Assembly (NCBI RefSeq): GCF_900105905.1
Contig: NZ_FNSV01000005.1
Location: forward strand, 1,178,001-1,242,000
Direction of reading: 5' to 3'
DNA: 64,000 nucleotides
DNA from: Rhodococcus koreensis
GTDB taxonomy: Bacteria; Actinomycetota; Actinomycetes; Mycobacteriales; Mycobacteriaceae
A program made the translations under genes and the position numbers. Below, piece after piece: positions 25,522-34,678 of this stretch. Position 1 is the first letter of the stretch, and each line of letters begins with the position of its first letter. A model generated the notes under the pieces. It did no database searches and had not been told where the DNA came from. It worked only from the letters and a program-made list of their open reading frames with translations.

Positions 25522-26300
25522 CAGGTCTCCGGAGTGTGGTTCAGCGCGCCGAGAACGTCGGCGCGGGCGGCACGGGTGCCGGGATGGTCGAGGTGGTCGC
25601 GGTCGCGGGGGTGCGGGATGTCGACGAGCGCCCGCAGCGGCTCACCTGCCCGGCCCAGCACCGCCACCCGGTCGCCGAGCAGCACCGCCTCGTCCACGTC
25701 GTGGGTCACGAACACCACCGTCGTCGGGTGCGTGCTCCACGTGTCGACGAGCAGTCGCTGCATGACGCCGCGGGTCTGGGTGTCGAGGGCGCCGAACGGT
25801 TCGTCCATCATCACGGCCCGCGGCGCCCCGGCGAGGCCGCGCGCCAACTGGACCCGCTGGCGCATGCCGCCGGACAGGTTCTTCGGCAGGAAGTCGCCGA
25901 ACCCGGTCAGACCCACCTCGGCGATCCAGCGGTCGGCGGTCTCACGGCGCCCCTTGCGGGGTTCGCCGCGCAGCGCGAGGGCCAGTTCGATGTTCGAGCG
26001 CACGGTGCGCCACGGGAGGAGCGCGTTGTCCTGGAAGACGACCGCCCGGTCCCGGGAGGTCGACTCCACCGCGGCGCCGTCGGCGACGACCCGCCCCGAA
26101 TCGGGCGGCAGCAGCCCCGCCAATGCGCGGAGCACGGTGGACTTGCCGCACCCCGAAGGTCCGGTGAGCACCAGGATCTCGCCGGGCACCACGGTCAGCG
26201 ACAGCGAACGGATGACGGGTTTCCCGGTGTAGGACAGGGTGACGTCATCGAGGACCAGCGACATGCCCGCGGCCACGGACGTTCCGGCGGTGGCGGTCAT
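25521..26300 (-). CDS. ABC importer ATPase, nitrate/sulfonate/taurine (SsuB/TauB) type
   Basis: 259 residues. Walker A GPSGCGKST, Q-loop VFQDNALLPW, signature LSGGMRQR, Walker B AVMMDEPFGALD and the H-loop THDVDEA are complete. QDxALLPW and RxGGMxQR are typical of the SsuB/TauB group. ATG at 26300 overlaps the permease stop (ATGA). It drives import of the solute captured by the lipoprotein encoded at 27151-28581. Confidence 0.9.
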   Translation of the reverse strand: MTATAGTSVAAGMSLVLDDVTLSYTGKPVIRSLSLTVVPGEILVLTGPSGCGKSTVLRALAGLLPPDSGRVVADGAAVESTSRDRAVVFQDNALLPWRTVRSNIELALALRGEPRKGRRETADRWIAEVGLTGFGDFLPKNLSGGMRQRVQLARGLAGAPRAVMMDEPFGALDTQTRGVMQRLLVDTWSTHPTTVVFVTHDVDEAVLLGDRVAVLGRAGEPLRALVDIPHPRDRDHLDHPGTRAARADVLGALNHTPET

Positions 26301-27154
26301 GCGCGCTCCCCTCGTGGCAGCCAGCGGGTGACCCGCCTGCCGAGCAGTTCGACCGCCCCGGACGTGAGAAATCCGAGGATGCCGATCGTGATCATGCCGA
26401 CGAAGACGCCGGGGTAGTCGACGATCGTGTACGCCTGCCAGGTGCGGTACCCGACACCGAGCCTGCCGGAGATCATTTCGGCGGAGATCACACAGATCCA
26501 GGCGACCCCGATCCCGACGGACAGTCCACCGAACACGCCGGGCAGGATCCCGGGCAGCACGACCCTGGCCAGCACGTCCCAGCGTCCGCCGCCGAGGGTG
26601 CGCACCGAGTCCTCCCACAGCGTGGGCAGTGCCCGGACGGCGTGCCGGGTGCTCACCATGATCGGGAAGAATGCGGCGACGAACGTGATGAACACGATGC
26701 CCGCCTCGTCGCTGGGGAACAGCAGGATCGCGACGGGTACGACCGCGATGGCGGGGATCGGCCGGGCGAGTTCGGTCAGCGGGCCGAGGACGTCGGCGAA
26801 CAGTTCCGATCTGCCGAGGGCGATTCCGGTGGCCACCCCGATAACCGTGGCGAGTCCGAATCCGCTGAGAATGCGGATCAGCGACTGTCCGAGGTCGAGG
26901 TAGAACAGATCGGTCTGCAGCTGGGTGCCGAACGCGGACACCACGTCGGTGACGGTGGGGAGCGTGTCGAACCGCAGCCACAACCGGACGTCGTAAGCGG
27001 TGAGCAGCTGCCACGCGAGGATCGCAGCCAGCACCGAGGCGACCCGCACGAGCCGGGACCGCCACGGCGACGATCGTCGGCGGGTCTCCGGATCACGTTC
27101 TTCCACAACGCCTTCGGCGTCGGACAGGACTTCCGGTTGTTCCAGTGTGGTCAC
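26297..27154 (-). CDS. ABC importer permease, SsuC/TauC type
   Basis: 285 residues, about six membrane segments after a 40-residue polar N terminus. The EAA coupling segment is DSVRTLGGGRWDVLARVVLPGILPGV. GTG at 27154 overlaps the stop of the binding-protein gene (GTGA), and its own stop overlaps the ATPase start (ATGA). Confidence 0.88.
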   Translation of the reverse strand: MTTLEQPEVLSDAEGVVEERDPETRRRSSPWRSRLVRVASVLAAILAWQLLTAYDVRLWLRFDTLPTVTDVVSAFGTQLQTDLFYLDLGQSLIRILSGFGLATVIGVATGIALGRSELFADVLGPLTELARPIPAIAVVPVAILLFPSDEAGIVFITFVAAFFPIMVSTRHAVRALPTLWEDSVRTLGGGRWDVLARVVLPGILPGVFGGLSVGIGVAWICVISAEMISGRLGVGYRTWQAYTIVDYPGVFVGMITIGILGFLTSGAVELLGRRVTRWLPRGERA

Positions 27155-28581
27155 GGCCGGACCTCCTCGACGGCGCGGTCGTAGGTGACCACGGCCCCCG
27201 ACGGGTGCGCCCTCAGGTAGCGGTCGGCCGCGGCGCCGGTGGTGAACGGCAGGAAGGTGTCGCCGTCGCGCACCCACACGGCCTTGTCCGCGAACCATCG
27301 GGTGCCCAGTTCGGCGTCGGGAACGTAGCCGGCGCGCACGGTGCGGCCCTCGGCGCGGGCCTGCTTCACCGCCCGGAGCAGGCAGGTCGGGTTCGCGGCC
27401 GGCTGGGTCTCGCCGGTGCCGTCGAACCACACCTCCCCGGCCAATGCCGGGTCGCTCGCGGGCGCGGCGCACACGGGGTCGGTACCGGTGACGGCGGCGG
27501 GGTTGGCGGTGGACGCGAGCGTGGTGTCGTAGTCCTGCCCGTCCGCCGCGAATGCCGACCGCAGCGGTGCGTCGTTCACGAAACCGTCGACGTCGAGGTC
27601 GGCGAAGTCGCCGATCGACTTCAGATACGGCACATCGTTCTTCAGTGCACCGATCAGACCGGGCTTGAGCGTGGTGTCGAACGAGGTGCCGCCCGGGCCG
27701 TTGTACAGGTACACGACCTCCTGCGGCAGCCCGCTGGCGTCGGCGACGATCCGCGACGCCTCGAGGGGTTCAGTCTGCACGAACCGGGTGGCGTCGAGTT
27801 GTGCCCGGAGGAACGCGTCGAGTACCTCGGGGTGCTCGTCCGCGTACGCCTCCCGGGCCACCACACCGTGCAGGGTCGGGGTGTGCAGTTCGGCGCCGTC
27901 GTACAGCAGCTTCGCCTTGCCCTGGAAGACGAGAAGTCCCGGCCACGCGACGAACTGCGACAACGCGGCCACCTGACCGGATTCCAGTGCCGAGGATCCG
28001 ACCTGCGGCTGCTGGTTCAGGACCTCGACGCCGGTGGCCGGGTCGATCCCGGCGCGGTCGAGTGCCTGGACGAGGGTGCCGTGGCCCGCGGAGCCGACGC
28101 TCGCGGACACCTTCTGTCCGGCCAGGTCGCCGAGCGTGGTCGCCGGTGAGTTCGGCGGCACCACCACCATGTTCAGCGCGCCCTCGGGGTTGTACCCGGT
28201 CACCGAGACGATCTCCGTCTTCGAGCGCGGGTTCGCCTGGGTGCGGGAGCCGTTGATCAGCATCGGGTAGTCGCCCATCGATCCGATGTCGATCTTCTCT
28301 GCCACCATCTGGGCGGTGATCGGCGCACCGGTGTCGTAGTCCTGCCATTCGACGGAGTACTTCGTCCCGGTCCGTTCCGTGACGTCCTGCAGACGCTGTT
28401 CGAGGTAGCCCTGCGCCCGCAGCAGGGTTCCGGCGGTGACGGTGTTGATCGTCTTGGACTGGTACCCGATCACCACGGTGACCGCGTCGCCGTTTCCGGC
28501 CGACGGTTCGAGGGAGCAACTCGTCGCCACGAGTGTCAGTGCCGCGGCGGCGATCGCGAAGGTGGGGAAACGTCGCTTCAT
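27151..28581 (-). CDS. ABC solute-binding lipoprotein (SsuA-like) with C-terminal NosL-like domain
   Basis: 476 residues. A signal peptide ends at Cys22 (VATSC), so it is probably a lipoprotein. Residues 33-350 form an SsuA/TauA-like binding protein (VVIGYQSKTINT near the start, IGSMGDYPMLING, SVGSAGHGTL). Residues about 368-474 form an extra domain with Cys371 and Cys400, FADKAVWV and TGAAADRY, which resembles the copper chaperone NosL (pattern WxDAxxAxYV followed by PF/PMG). Ordinary SsuA proteins stop before this domain. The domain may tune ligand or metal capture; this is inference. Seventeen-base gap to the ferredoxin gene upstream. Confidence 0.78.
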   Translation of the reverse strand: MKRRFPTFAIAAAALTLVATSCSLEPSAGNGDAVTVVIGYQSKTINTVTAGTLLRAQGYLEQRLQDVTERTGTKYSVEWQDYDTGAPITAQMVAEKIDIGSMGDYPMLINGSRTQANPRSKTEIVSVTGYNPEGALNMVVVPPNSPATTLGDLAGQKVSASVGSAGHGTLVQALDRAGIDPATGVEVLNQQPQVGSSALESGQVAALSQFVAWPGLLVFQGKAKLLYDGAELHTPTLHGVVAREAYADEHPEVLDAFLRAQLDATRFVQTEPLEASRIVADASGLPQEVVYLYNGPGGTSFDTTLKPGLIGALKNDVPYLKSIGDFADLDVDGFVNDAPLRSAFAADGQDYDTTLASTANPAAVTGTDPVCAAPASDPALAGEVWFDGTGETQPAANPTCLLRAVKQARAEGRTVRAGYVPDAELGTRWFADKAVWVRDGDTFLPFTTGAAADRYLRAHPSGAVVTYDRAVEEVRP

Positions 28582-28597
28582 CTGTGTGGTCTTTCGC

Positions 28598-28825
28598 TCA
28601 GCGGAGGAGGTACGGCATGTTCACGGTGACCGCGCCGGTCGGGCAGCGCGCCGCGCAGGGGCCGCAGTACCAGCATTCGTCGACGTGCATGAACGCCTTG
28701 CCGTTCTCCGGGTTGATGGCGAGGGAATCGAGTGGGCAGATCTCGACGCACAGGGTGCAGCCCTCGATGCACAGCGACTCGTCGATGGTGACGGGTACGT
28801 CGGCGCGTTGGTTGACCAAGGTCAT
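28598..28825 (-). CDS. Two-cluster [4Fe-4S] ferredoxin (AprB-like)
   Basis: 75 residues. CIEGCTLCVEICP and CWYCGPCAARCPTGAV supply eight cysteines for two [4Fe-4S] clusters. The tail is short and lacks the long C-terminal extension of true AprB. It most plausibly hands electrons to the flavoprotein of this operon. Its ATG overlaps the stop of the regulator gene (ATGA), an unusual arrangement in which regulator and electron carrier are translationally coupled. Confidence 0.9.
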   Translation of the reverse strand: MTLVNQRADVPVTIDESLCIEGCTLCVEICPLDSLAINPENGKAFMHVDECWYCGPCAARCPTGAVTVNMPYLLR

Positions 28826-29601
28826 GAGGTGAGCTCCCAGTTCGTGATGTCGGGTCTGCGGACGAGGTTGCTGCGCATGGTGATCCGGTCACCGCGCATG
28901 CGGATGTATTCGAGGTCGACCGGCCGTCCGTCGACGAGCCGGGTGAGGCGCTCGAGCAGCAGGAGCGCCGCGCCCTCGGGGGTCTGGAGGTTCGCGGCGG
29001 AGTGCGCGTCGGCATTGACGGATTCGATCGCCAGATCGGCGGAACCCAGAGGCTGACCGCAGACCTCCTCGATCAGCGCGAACACGTCGTTGGTTTCGAG
29101 GTCGCGGCCGAGGATCTCGGCGCCGATGTCGGGGACGAGGTAGGTGAGGTCCAGGCTGAGCGGGAGGTCTCCGAGGTAGCGCACCCGCTCGATGTACACG
29201 GCGGGTTCGCCCGGCTCCAGCTGCAGCCGGCGGGCGACGGCGGGCGGCGGGCTGATCTCCACGGCGGCGCGGACGTCGTTGCGGACCTCGCCGTGCCCCT
29301 TCAGCGTCTCCTTCAGCCCCAGCAGGGCGTCGAGGCCGTGGTCGTACTTGCGCTGCGCCACGTGGGTTCCCACGCGGGGGGCGCGGTCGATGAGCCCCTC
29401 CTGCTTCAGCAGCGCCAGTCCGTCGCGCACCGCGTTGCGCGACACGCCGAACTCGGCGGCCAACTCCGATTCCGACGGCAATCCGCGCTCGGCGAAGGAC
29501 TCCGCGTGGATCTGCTGCCGCAGCAGGTCGGCGAATCTGCGCGCATGGTCCGCACGGGAACTGCGTGACGCCGTCGGGAGGGGAGTCGGATTCACCACCA
29601 T
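28822..29601 (-). CDS. GntR/HutC-family transcription regulator with UTRA domain
   Basis: 259 residues. A winged-helix domain is at about residues 20-85 (LPSESELAAEFGVSRNAVRDGLALLKQEGLI, the usual GntR helix-turn-helix). The C-terminal 165 residues form a UTRA ligand-sensing domain. It heads the six-gene operon and probably controls it in response to the transported compound. ATG at 29601 has GAAGGA upstream at the right distance; the ATG at 29802 would overlap the region upstream of the operon. An inverted repeat GCGTGT-N15-ACACGC (29620-29646) lies 19 bases upstream and is a weak operator candidate. Confidence 0.87.
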   Translation of the reverse strand: MVVNPTPLPTASRSSRADHARRFADLLRQQIHAESFAERGLPSESELAAEFGVSRNAVRDGLALLKQEGLIDRAPRVGTHVAQRKYDHGLDALLGLKETLKGHGEVRNDVRAAVEISPPPAVARRLQLEPGEPAVYIERVRYLGDLPLSLDLTYLVPDIGAEILGRDLETNDVFALIEEVCGQPLGSADLAIESVNADAHSAANLQTPEGAALLLLERLTRLVDGRPVDLEYIRMRGDRITMRSNLVRRPDITNWELTS

Positions 29602-29848
29602 GGTTCCTTCGTCGATTGTGCGTGTGAGCTGGACGAAGACACACGCTAACGGCAGTCCGCGGGGCCCGGAGTCGCGGCGAACACGCCCCCCGGACGCCTC
29701 GGTGAATCGGCCGGGTCCGCGCCGGCGGCGACTCGTCTCACCAGCGCGAACACGGCAGTGCCCGGGTAATGCGCCAGGCGGCGGCGGGCCCGGGAATTCC
29801 AATCACGGTGATTCGAAGTGGCGGCGTCCGCCGAACGAGCGCGCAACT

Positions 29849-29867
29849 CTAGGTTAGGCTTACCTTC
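29849..29867 (+). promoter_or_regulatory. IdeR/DtxR iron box
   Basis: Fifteen of 19 positions match the IdeR consensus TTAGGTTAGGCTAACCTAA, including the whole core AGGTTAGGCT. It lies 27 bases before the GTG at 29895, where the iron-loaded repressor would block transcription. Confidence 0.8.
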
Positions 29868-29894
29868 CATATTTGTCCCGAAGGAGTCGTTGCC

Positions 29895-30911
29895 GTGTTC
29901 GCACCCACCGCCAGGCGTCAGCTCGCCGTCGCACTCGCCGTGGCCAGTTCGTCCCTCTTCCTCGCCGCCTGCTCGTCCGGCGACGGCGGCGGCAGCACCG
30001 AGGCGTCCGGTGAGGGATTCCCGGTCACCATCGCGAACACGTTCGGATCGACCACGCTCGACGCGGCACCCGAACGCATCGTCACCCTCGGATGGAACGC
30101 CCAGGACGTCGTCTACGCCCTCGGCCAGACACCGGTCGGCATGCCGAAATACACGTACGGCGCCGAGGCGAACGGCGTGATGCCCTGGCTGCAGGACCGT
30201 TTCGACCCGTCCGCGACCACGCTGCTCGACGCGGCCACGTCCACCCCCATCGAGGGCGTCGCCGCGCTGGCGCCCGATGTGGTCCTCGCGCCGTACGAGG
30301 GATTCGACGAGGCGACGTACGAGAAACTGTCGGGAATCGCCCCCACCGTGGCGTACCCGGACAAGGCGTGGCAGACCACGTGGCAGGACCAGACCGCACT
30401 GGTCGGTCAGGCACTCGGCAAGAGTGCCGAGGCCGAGCAGCTGGTCGCCGGTCTCGACGACACCCTCGCCCAGACCGCCGCCGCGCATCCCGAGTTCGCA
30501 GGCAAGACGATCTCGGTCGTCAACTTCGACACCGACGCCGCGACCGTCAACGTCTACATGCCCTCCGATCCCCGCGTCCAGGTGCTGACCGAGCTCGGCT
30601 TCACCGTGTCGCCCGGCGTGCAGAAGCTGGCCGCGGCGAACGATCCTGACAAGTTCTTCGCCGACATCTCCGTGGAGAACATCTCCGACGTGGACGCCGA
30701 CGTCGTGGTCGCGTTCGTCCCGGAGAACACCACCGTCGCCGCGAACCCGGCCTACGCGAATCTCGGTGCCATCGGGCGCGGAACCGCGGTCGCGCTGTCG
30801 GACACGAAGATCATCTCGGGGCTCAGCCAGACCAGCGTTCTCGCGACACCGTGGGTTCTGGACAAGCTGACACCTCAGCTGAGCGAGGCCGCGAAGAAAG
30901 CGGGTGCCTGA
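29895..30911 (+). CDS. Ferric-siderophore ABC transporter binding lipoprotein
   Basis: 338 residues of the FecB/FepB-like class III binding proteins. Lipobox LFLAAC with the lipid-bearing Cys26, a low-complexity linker, then PERIVTLGWNAQDVVYALG, the usual entry to the fold, and an internal helix-backed two-lobe layout. It captures a ferric siderophore outside the membrane. GTG at 29895 has GAAGGAG 9 bases upstream. The IdeR box makes it iron-repressed. No permease or ATPase is nearby, so it must share a transporter encoded elsewhere. Confidence 0.9.
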   Translation: MFAPTARRQLAVALAVASSSLFLAACSSGDGGGSTEASGEGFPVTIANTFGSTTLDAAPERIVTLGWNAQDVVYALGQTPVGMPKYTYGAEANGVMPWLQDRFDPSATTLLDAATSTPIEGVAALAPDVVLAPYEGFDEATYEKLSGIAPTVAYPDKAWQTTWQDQTALVGQALGKSAEAEQLVAGLDDTLAQTAAAHPEFAGKTISVVNFDTDAATVNVYMPSDPRVQVLTELGFTVSPGVQKLAAANDPDKFFADISVENISDVDADVVVAFVPENTTVAANPAYANLGAIGRGTAVALSDTKIISGLSQTSVLATPWVLDKLTPQLSEAAKKAGA

Positions 30912-31007
30912 ACTCCCGCCTGACAGGCGGTGTCGGGCGTAGCGTAATCCGAGACACAAATTTCCGCTGTGCCCGCATCAGGAACGCTCGCCGAAAGCAG
31001 GTATGCG

Positions 31008-32405
31008 ATGACGCAGATGTCCGAAAGACACACCGCGAAGGTCATCGGCGTCACCGTCGCCGCCGCGGTGGGTGGATTTCTCTTCGGTTTCGACAGCTCG
31101 GTCATCAACGGCGCCGTCGACTCCATCCAGGGCCACTTCGAGCTGGGGTCGTTCTTCACGGGCTTCGCCGTGGCGATCGCGCTGCTCGGATGTGCTGTGG
31201 GCGCGTGGTTTGCGGGCCGCCTCGCCGACCGCTGGGGCCGCAAGAAAGTGATGCTGCTCGGCTCGGTGCTGTTCGTCGTCTCCTCGCTCGGGTCCGGTCT
31301 CGCGTTCAGCGTCCCCGACCTGATGCTGTGGCGCGTCCTCGGCGGTCTCGGCATCGGTATCGCGTCGGTCATTGCGCCCACGTACATCTCGGAGATCGCG
31401 CCGGCCCGCTACCGCGGCGCGTTGGCGTCGCTGCAACAGTTGGCCATCACTCTCGGCATCTTCGCCGCGCTGCTGTCGGACGCGGTGCTGCAGAACGCCG
31501 CGGGCGGCGCGTCGGAAGAGCTGTGGCTCAACCTCGAGGCCTGGCGCTGGATGTTCATCGTCGGTGTGGTCCCCGCGGTCGTGTACGGCATTCTCGCCCT
31601 GCTCATTCCCGAGTCGCCGCGGTACCTCGTGGGCAAGCACCTCGACCAGGAAGCGGCCGACATCCTCGCGAACATCACCGGCGAAGTCGACCCGCAGGAG
31701 CGCGTCTCCGAGATCCGGCTGACCCTGCGCCACGAATCGACGGCGTCGTTCGACGACATTCGCGGCCCGAAGTTCGGGCTGCAGCCGATCGTCTGGGTCG
31801 GCATCTTCATGGCCATCTTCCAGCAGTTCGTGGGCATCAACGCGATCTTCTACTACTCCACCACGCTCTGGAAGTCGGTGGGCTTCACCGAGAACGAGTC
31901 GTTCACCACGTCGGTGATCACCGCGATCATCAACGTCGGTATGACATTCGTCGCCATCCTCTTCGTCGACCGGATCGGCCGGAAGATCCTCCTCGAGGTC
32001 GGCTCGCTGGGGATGTTCGCGAGCCTGCTCATGGCCGCAATCGCCTTCTCCCAGGCCACGGGCAGTGGCGACGACGTCACACTCCCCAGCCCGTGGGGGG
32101 CGGTCGCGCTGATCGGCGCCAACCTGTTCGTGATCTTCTTCGCCGCCACCTGGGGCCCGGTCATGTGGGTGATGCTGGGCGAGATGTTCCCCAACAACAT
32201 GCGCGCCTACGCACTCGGCATCAGCACGGCGGCGAACTGGATCGCGAACTTCACGGTCACACTGGCGTTCCCGCCGCTCACCCGGTCGGTGGGGCTGTGG
32301 TTCCTGTACGGACTGTTCGCGTTCTTCGCGCTGCTGTCCTACTTCTTCGTCCGGTCGAAGGTCCGGGAGACGAAAGGGATGGAGCTCGAGGAGATGCACA
32401 CCTGA
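31008..32405 (+). CDS. MFS sugar porter (glucose/inositol type)
   Basis: 465 residues, twelve membrane segments. Sugar-porter signatures: GFLFGFDSSVINGA in TM1, RLADRWGRKK between TM2 and TM3, PESPRYLV after TM6, QQFVGINAIFYYS in TM7, and DRIGRKI between TM8 and TM9. It would import a hexose or polyol by proton symport. ATG at 31008 is preferred over the upstream ATG at 30969. Its neighbours give no clue to the substrate. Transcription ends at the hairpin at 32415-32459. Confidence 0.9.
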   Translation: MTQMSERHTAKVIGVTVAAAVGGFLFGFDSSVINGAVDSIQGHFELGSFFTGFAVAIALLGCAVGAWFAGRLADRWGRKKVMLLGSVLFVVSSLGSGLAFSVPDLMLWRVLGGLGIGIASVIAPTYISEIAPARYRGALASLQQLAITLGIFAALLSDAVLQNAAGGASEELWLNLEAWRWMFIVGVVPAVVYGILALLIPESPRYLVGKHLDQEAADILANITGEVDPQERVSEIRLTLRHESTASFDDIRGPKFGLQPIVWVGIFMAIFQQFVGINAIFYYSTTLWKSVGFTENESFTTSVITAIINVGMTFVAILFVDRIGRKILLEVGSLGMFASLLMAAIAFSQATGSGDDVTLPSPWGAVALIGANLFVIFFAATWGPVMWVMLGEMFPNNMRAYALGISTAANWIANFTVTLAFPPLTRSVGLWFLYGLFAFFALLSYFFVRSKVRETKGMELEEMHT

Positions 32406-32414
32406 CCCCGGTAC

Positions 32415-32459
32415 CGAGAAATCCGGCCGAATCACAGTGTGATTCGGCCGGATTTCTCG
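32415..32459. terminator. Bidirectional terminator between the sugar porter and dxs
   Basis: Near-continuous 22-bp palindrome (32415-32436 with 32438-32459) between two convergent genes ending at 32405 and 32478. Confidence 0.85.
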
Positions 32460-32477
32460 TGTGGGACGGGGTCGGTC

Positions 32478-34427
32478 CTACTGGCCGCTGTTCTCCGCGC
32501 GCTGCGCATCGAGGCCGGCGACGACACCGTTCTGCTGCCCGGGGCGCACGTTACCGAGGCCGGCGAACCACCCGGTGATCTGCCGGGCGACGTCCTGCGC
32601 GGTGAGTCCCAACTCGGTGTGGATCTGCGCGCGGGACGCGTGGTCGAGGAACCGTTGCGGAACACCGAGATCGCGGCAGGGCACATCGACCCCGGCCGAC
32701 CGCAGCGCGGCGGACACGGTGGACCCGACACCGCCGTGCAGGCCGCTGTCCTCGACGGTGACCACCATCGTGTAGTCCTCGGCGAGCTTCAGCAGCGACT
32801 CCGGGACCGGCAGCACCCACCGCGGGTCGACGACGGTCGCCGAGATGCCCTGTTGTTCCAGACGTTCCGCCGCGGCGAGCGCGAGTCCGGCGAACGCGCC
32901 GACCGACACGATGAGCACGTCGTTGCGACCGGAGGGGGCGCGCAGGATGTCGACGACGCCGTCGAGCCGGCTCACGGCGGGCACGTCGTCACCGACCGTG
33001 CCCTTCGGGAAGCGCAGTGCGGTCGGCCCGTCGTCGACGGCCAGCGCCTCGCTCAGTTCCTCCCGCAGGGTGGCCGTGTCGCGGGGAGCCGCGACCCGCA
33101 TCCCGGGCACGATGCCCAGCAGCGACATGTCCCACATGCCGTTGTGGCTGGCGCCGTCGCTGCCGGTGATGCCCGCGCGGTCGAGGACGAGGGTGACGGG
33201 CAGCTTCAGCAGGGCCACGTCCATCAGCAACTGGTCGAAGGCACGGTTGAGGAACGTCGAATAGACGGCGACCACCGGGTGCAGGCCGCCGAGCGCCAGG
33301 CCAGCGGCCGACGTGACGGCGTGCTGCTCGGCGATCCCGACGTCGAACATGCGGTCGGGGTACTTCTCGCCGAACGCGGCGAGACCGGTCGGGCCCGCCA
33401 TGGCGGCGGTGATCGCCACGATGTCCTGACGGTGGCCAGCCTGGTCGATCAGCTCGGCCGAGAACACCGACGTCCAGTCGGCGGACGCCGATCCGGCCGA
33501 TTTACCGGTGACCGGATCGATCACGCCGGTCGAGTGCATCTGATCGGCCACATGGTTCTCGGCGGGCGCGTAACCCATGCCCTTGCGGGTGACGGCGTGC
33601 ACGATGACCGGACCGCCGAACGCCTTCGCGCGGCGCAGCGCGGATTCGAGCGCGGCCTCGTCGTGGCCGTCGACCGGTCCGAGGTACTTGATGCCCAGGT
33701 CCGTGAACATCACCTGGGGGGCGACGGCGTCCTTGAGTCCCGCCTTCATCCCGTGCAGCACCGAGTAGGCAGTGCGTCCCACCCACGGAAGTTTCTTCAC
33801 CATCCGCCGGCCGCTGTCGAGGATCCGCTCGTAGCCCGGCTGGAGCCGGAGGGCGGCGAGGTGGTCGGCGAGACCACCGATGGTCGGGGCGTACGAGCGG
33901 CCGTTGTCGTTGACGACGATGACCACCGAGCGATCCTTGCCCGCGGCGATGTTGTTCAACGCCTCCCAGCACATGCCGCCGGTGAGGGCGCCGTCACCGA
34001 CGACGGCGACGACGTGCCGGGCCTGGCCGGTCAGTTCGAAGGCCTTCGCGAGGCCGTCGGCGTACGACAGCGCCGCCGACGCGTGGGACGACTCGACCCA
34101 GTCGTGATCGCTCTCCGCCCGGCACGGGTACCCCGACAGGCCGCCCTGCTTGCGGAGCGAGTCGAAATCGTCCTTGCGGCCGGTGAGGATCTTGTGGACG
34201 TACGCCTGGTGGCCCGTGTCGAAGATGATCGGGTCGGCCGGCGACTCGAAGATGCGGTGCAGCGCGAGGGTCAGCTCCACGACGCCCAGGTTGGGGCCGA
34301 GGTGCCCGCCGGTCGCCGCGACCTTCTGCACGAGGAACTCACGAATCTCCGCGGCGAGCTGCTTCATCTCCGCCGGATTCAGCTGACGAAGATCGTCAGG
34401 CGTCTGGATACGGGCAAGAACACCCAA
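32478..34427 (-). CDS. dxs: 1-deoxy-D-xylulose-5-phosphate synthase
   Basis: 649 residues. [17 protein letters not shown], the thiamine diphosphate motif [23 protein letters not shown], and [16 protein letters not shown] define the enzyme. It condenses pyruvate and glyceraldehyde-3-phosphate in the first step of the MEP isoprenoid pathway, supplying decaprenyl phosphate for the arabinan made by AftC. The start is taken as TTG at 34427: GGAGGGAG stands 8 bases upstream, and the reading begins [12 protein letters not shown], as in known Dxs. An in-frame upstream start at 34613 lacks such support. Confidence 0.96.
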   Translation of the reverse strand: MGVLARIQTPDDLRQLNPAEMKQLAAEIREFLVQKVAATGGHLGPNLGVVELTLALHRIFESPADPIIFDTGHQAYVHKILTGRKDDFDSLRKQGGLSGYPCRAESDHDWVESSHASAALSYADGLAKAFELTGQARHVVAVVGDGALTGGMCWEALNNIAAGKDRSVVIVVNDNGRSYAPTIGGLADHLAALRLQPGYERILDSGRRMVKKLPWVGRTAYSVLHGMKAGLKDAVAPQVMFTDLGIKYLGPVDGHDEAALESALRRAKAFGGPVIVHAVTRKGMGYAPAENHVADQMHSTGVIDPVTGKSAGSASADWTSVFSAELIDQAGHRQDIVAITAAMAGPTGLAAFGEKYPDRMFDVGIAEQHAVTSAAGLALGGLHPVVAVYSTFLNRAFDQLLMDVALLKLPVTLVLDRAGITGSDGASHNGMWDMSLLGIVPGMRVAAPRDTATLREELSEALAVDDGPTALRFPKGTVGDDVPAVSRLDGVVDILRAPSGRNDVLIVSVGAFAGLALAAAERLEQQGISATVVDPRWVLPVPESLLKLAEDYTMVVTVEDSGLHGGVGSTVSAALRSAGVDVPCRDLGVPQRFLDHASRAQIHTELGLTAQDVARQITGWFAGLGNVRPGQQNGVVAGLDAQRAENSGQ

Positions 34428-34666
34428 CGAGATCGCTCCCTCCGTGATGCACGCTGCCTTGCGTGCCTCTGCCACGTGGCTTCGTGTCACGTCACAGTGG
34501 AACCAGTCTACGGAGCCGCGGAAGGGCGGAACACACGGTACCGGTCGCGGCGGCGGCGTGGTGCGGCTTCGTCCTCGGGCATTCCGGCCACAGCCGTGAC
34601 CGGCTTCACACAATTGTGTCGCCGGGCGGACCCGGCGGAACAGCCGATTTCGTCGTGAGCAGCCTC

Positions 34667-34672
34667 TAGGGT
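34667..34672 (+). promoter_or_regulatory. -10 element of the glutaminase gene, leaderless
   Basis: TAGGGT, six bases before the ATG at 34679, with no ribosome-binding sequence in between. Confidence 0.5.
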
Positions 34673-34678
34673 CTTCTC

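Noticed and set aside
22822-28825. True dissimilatory adenylylsulfate reductase (AprAB) of sulfate respiration
   Set aside because: No sat, dsr or qmo genes nearby, the ferredoxin lacks the AprB tail, and the flavoprotein has a HEAT fusion; an aerobic actinomycete is an unlikely sulfate reducer.
29646-30959. A 437-codon minus-strand frame opposite the iron-binding lipoprotein gene
   Set aside because: It covers the IdeR box and the lipoprotein gene on the opposite strand and has no recognisable domain.
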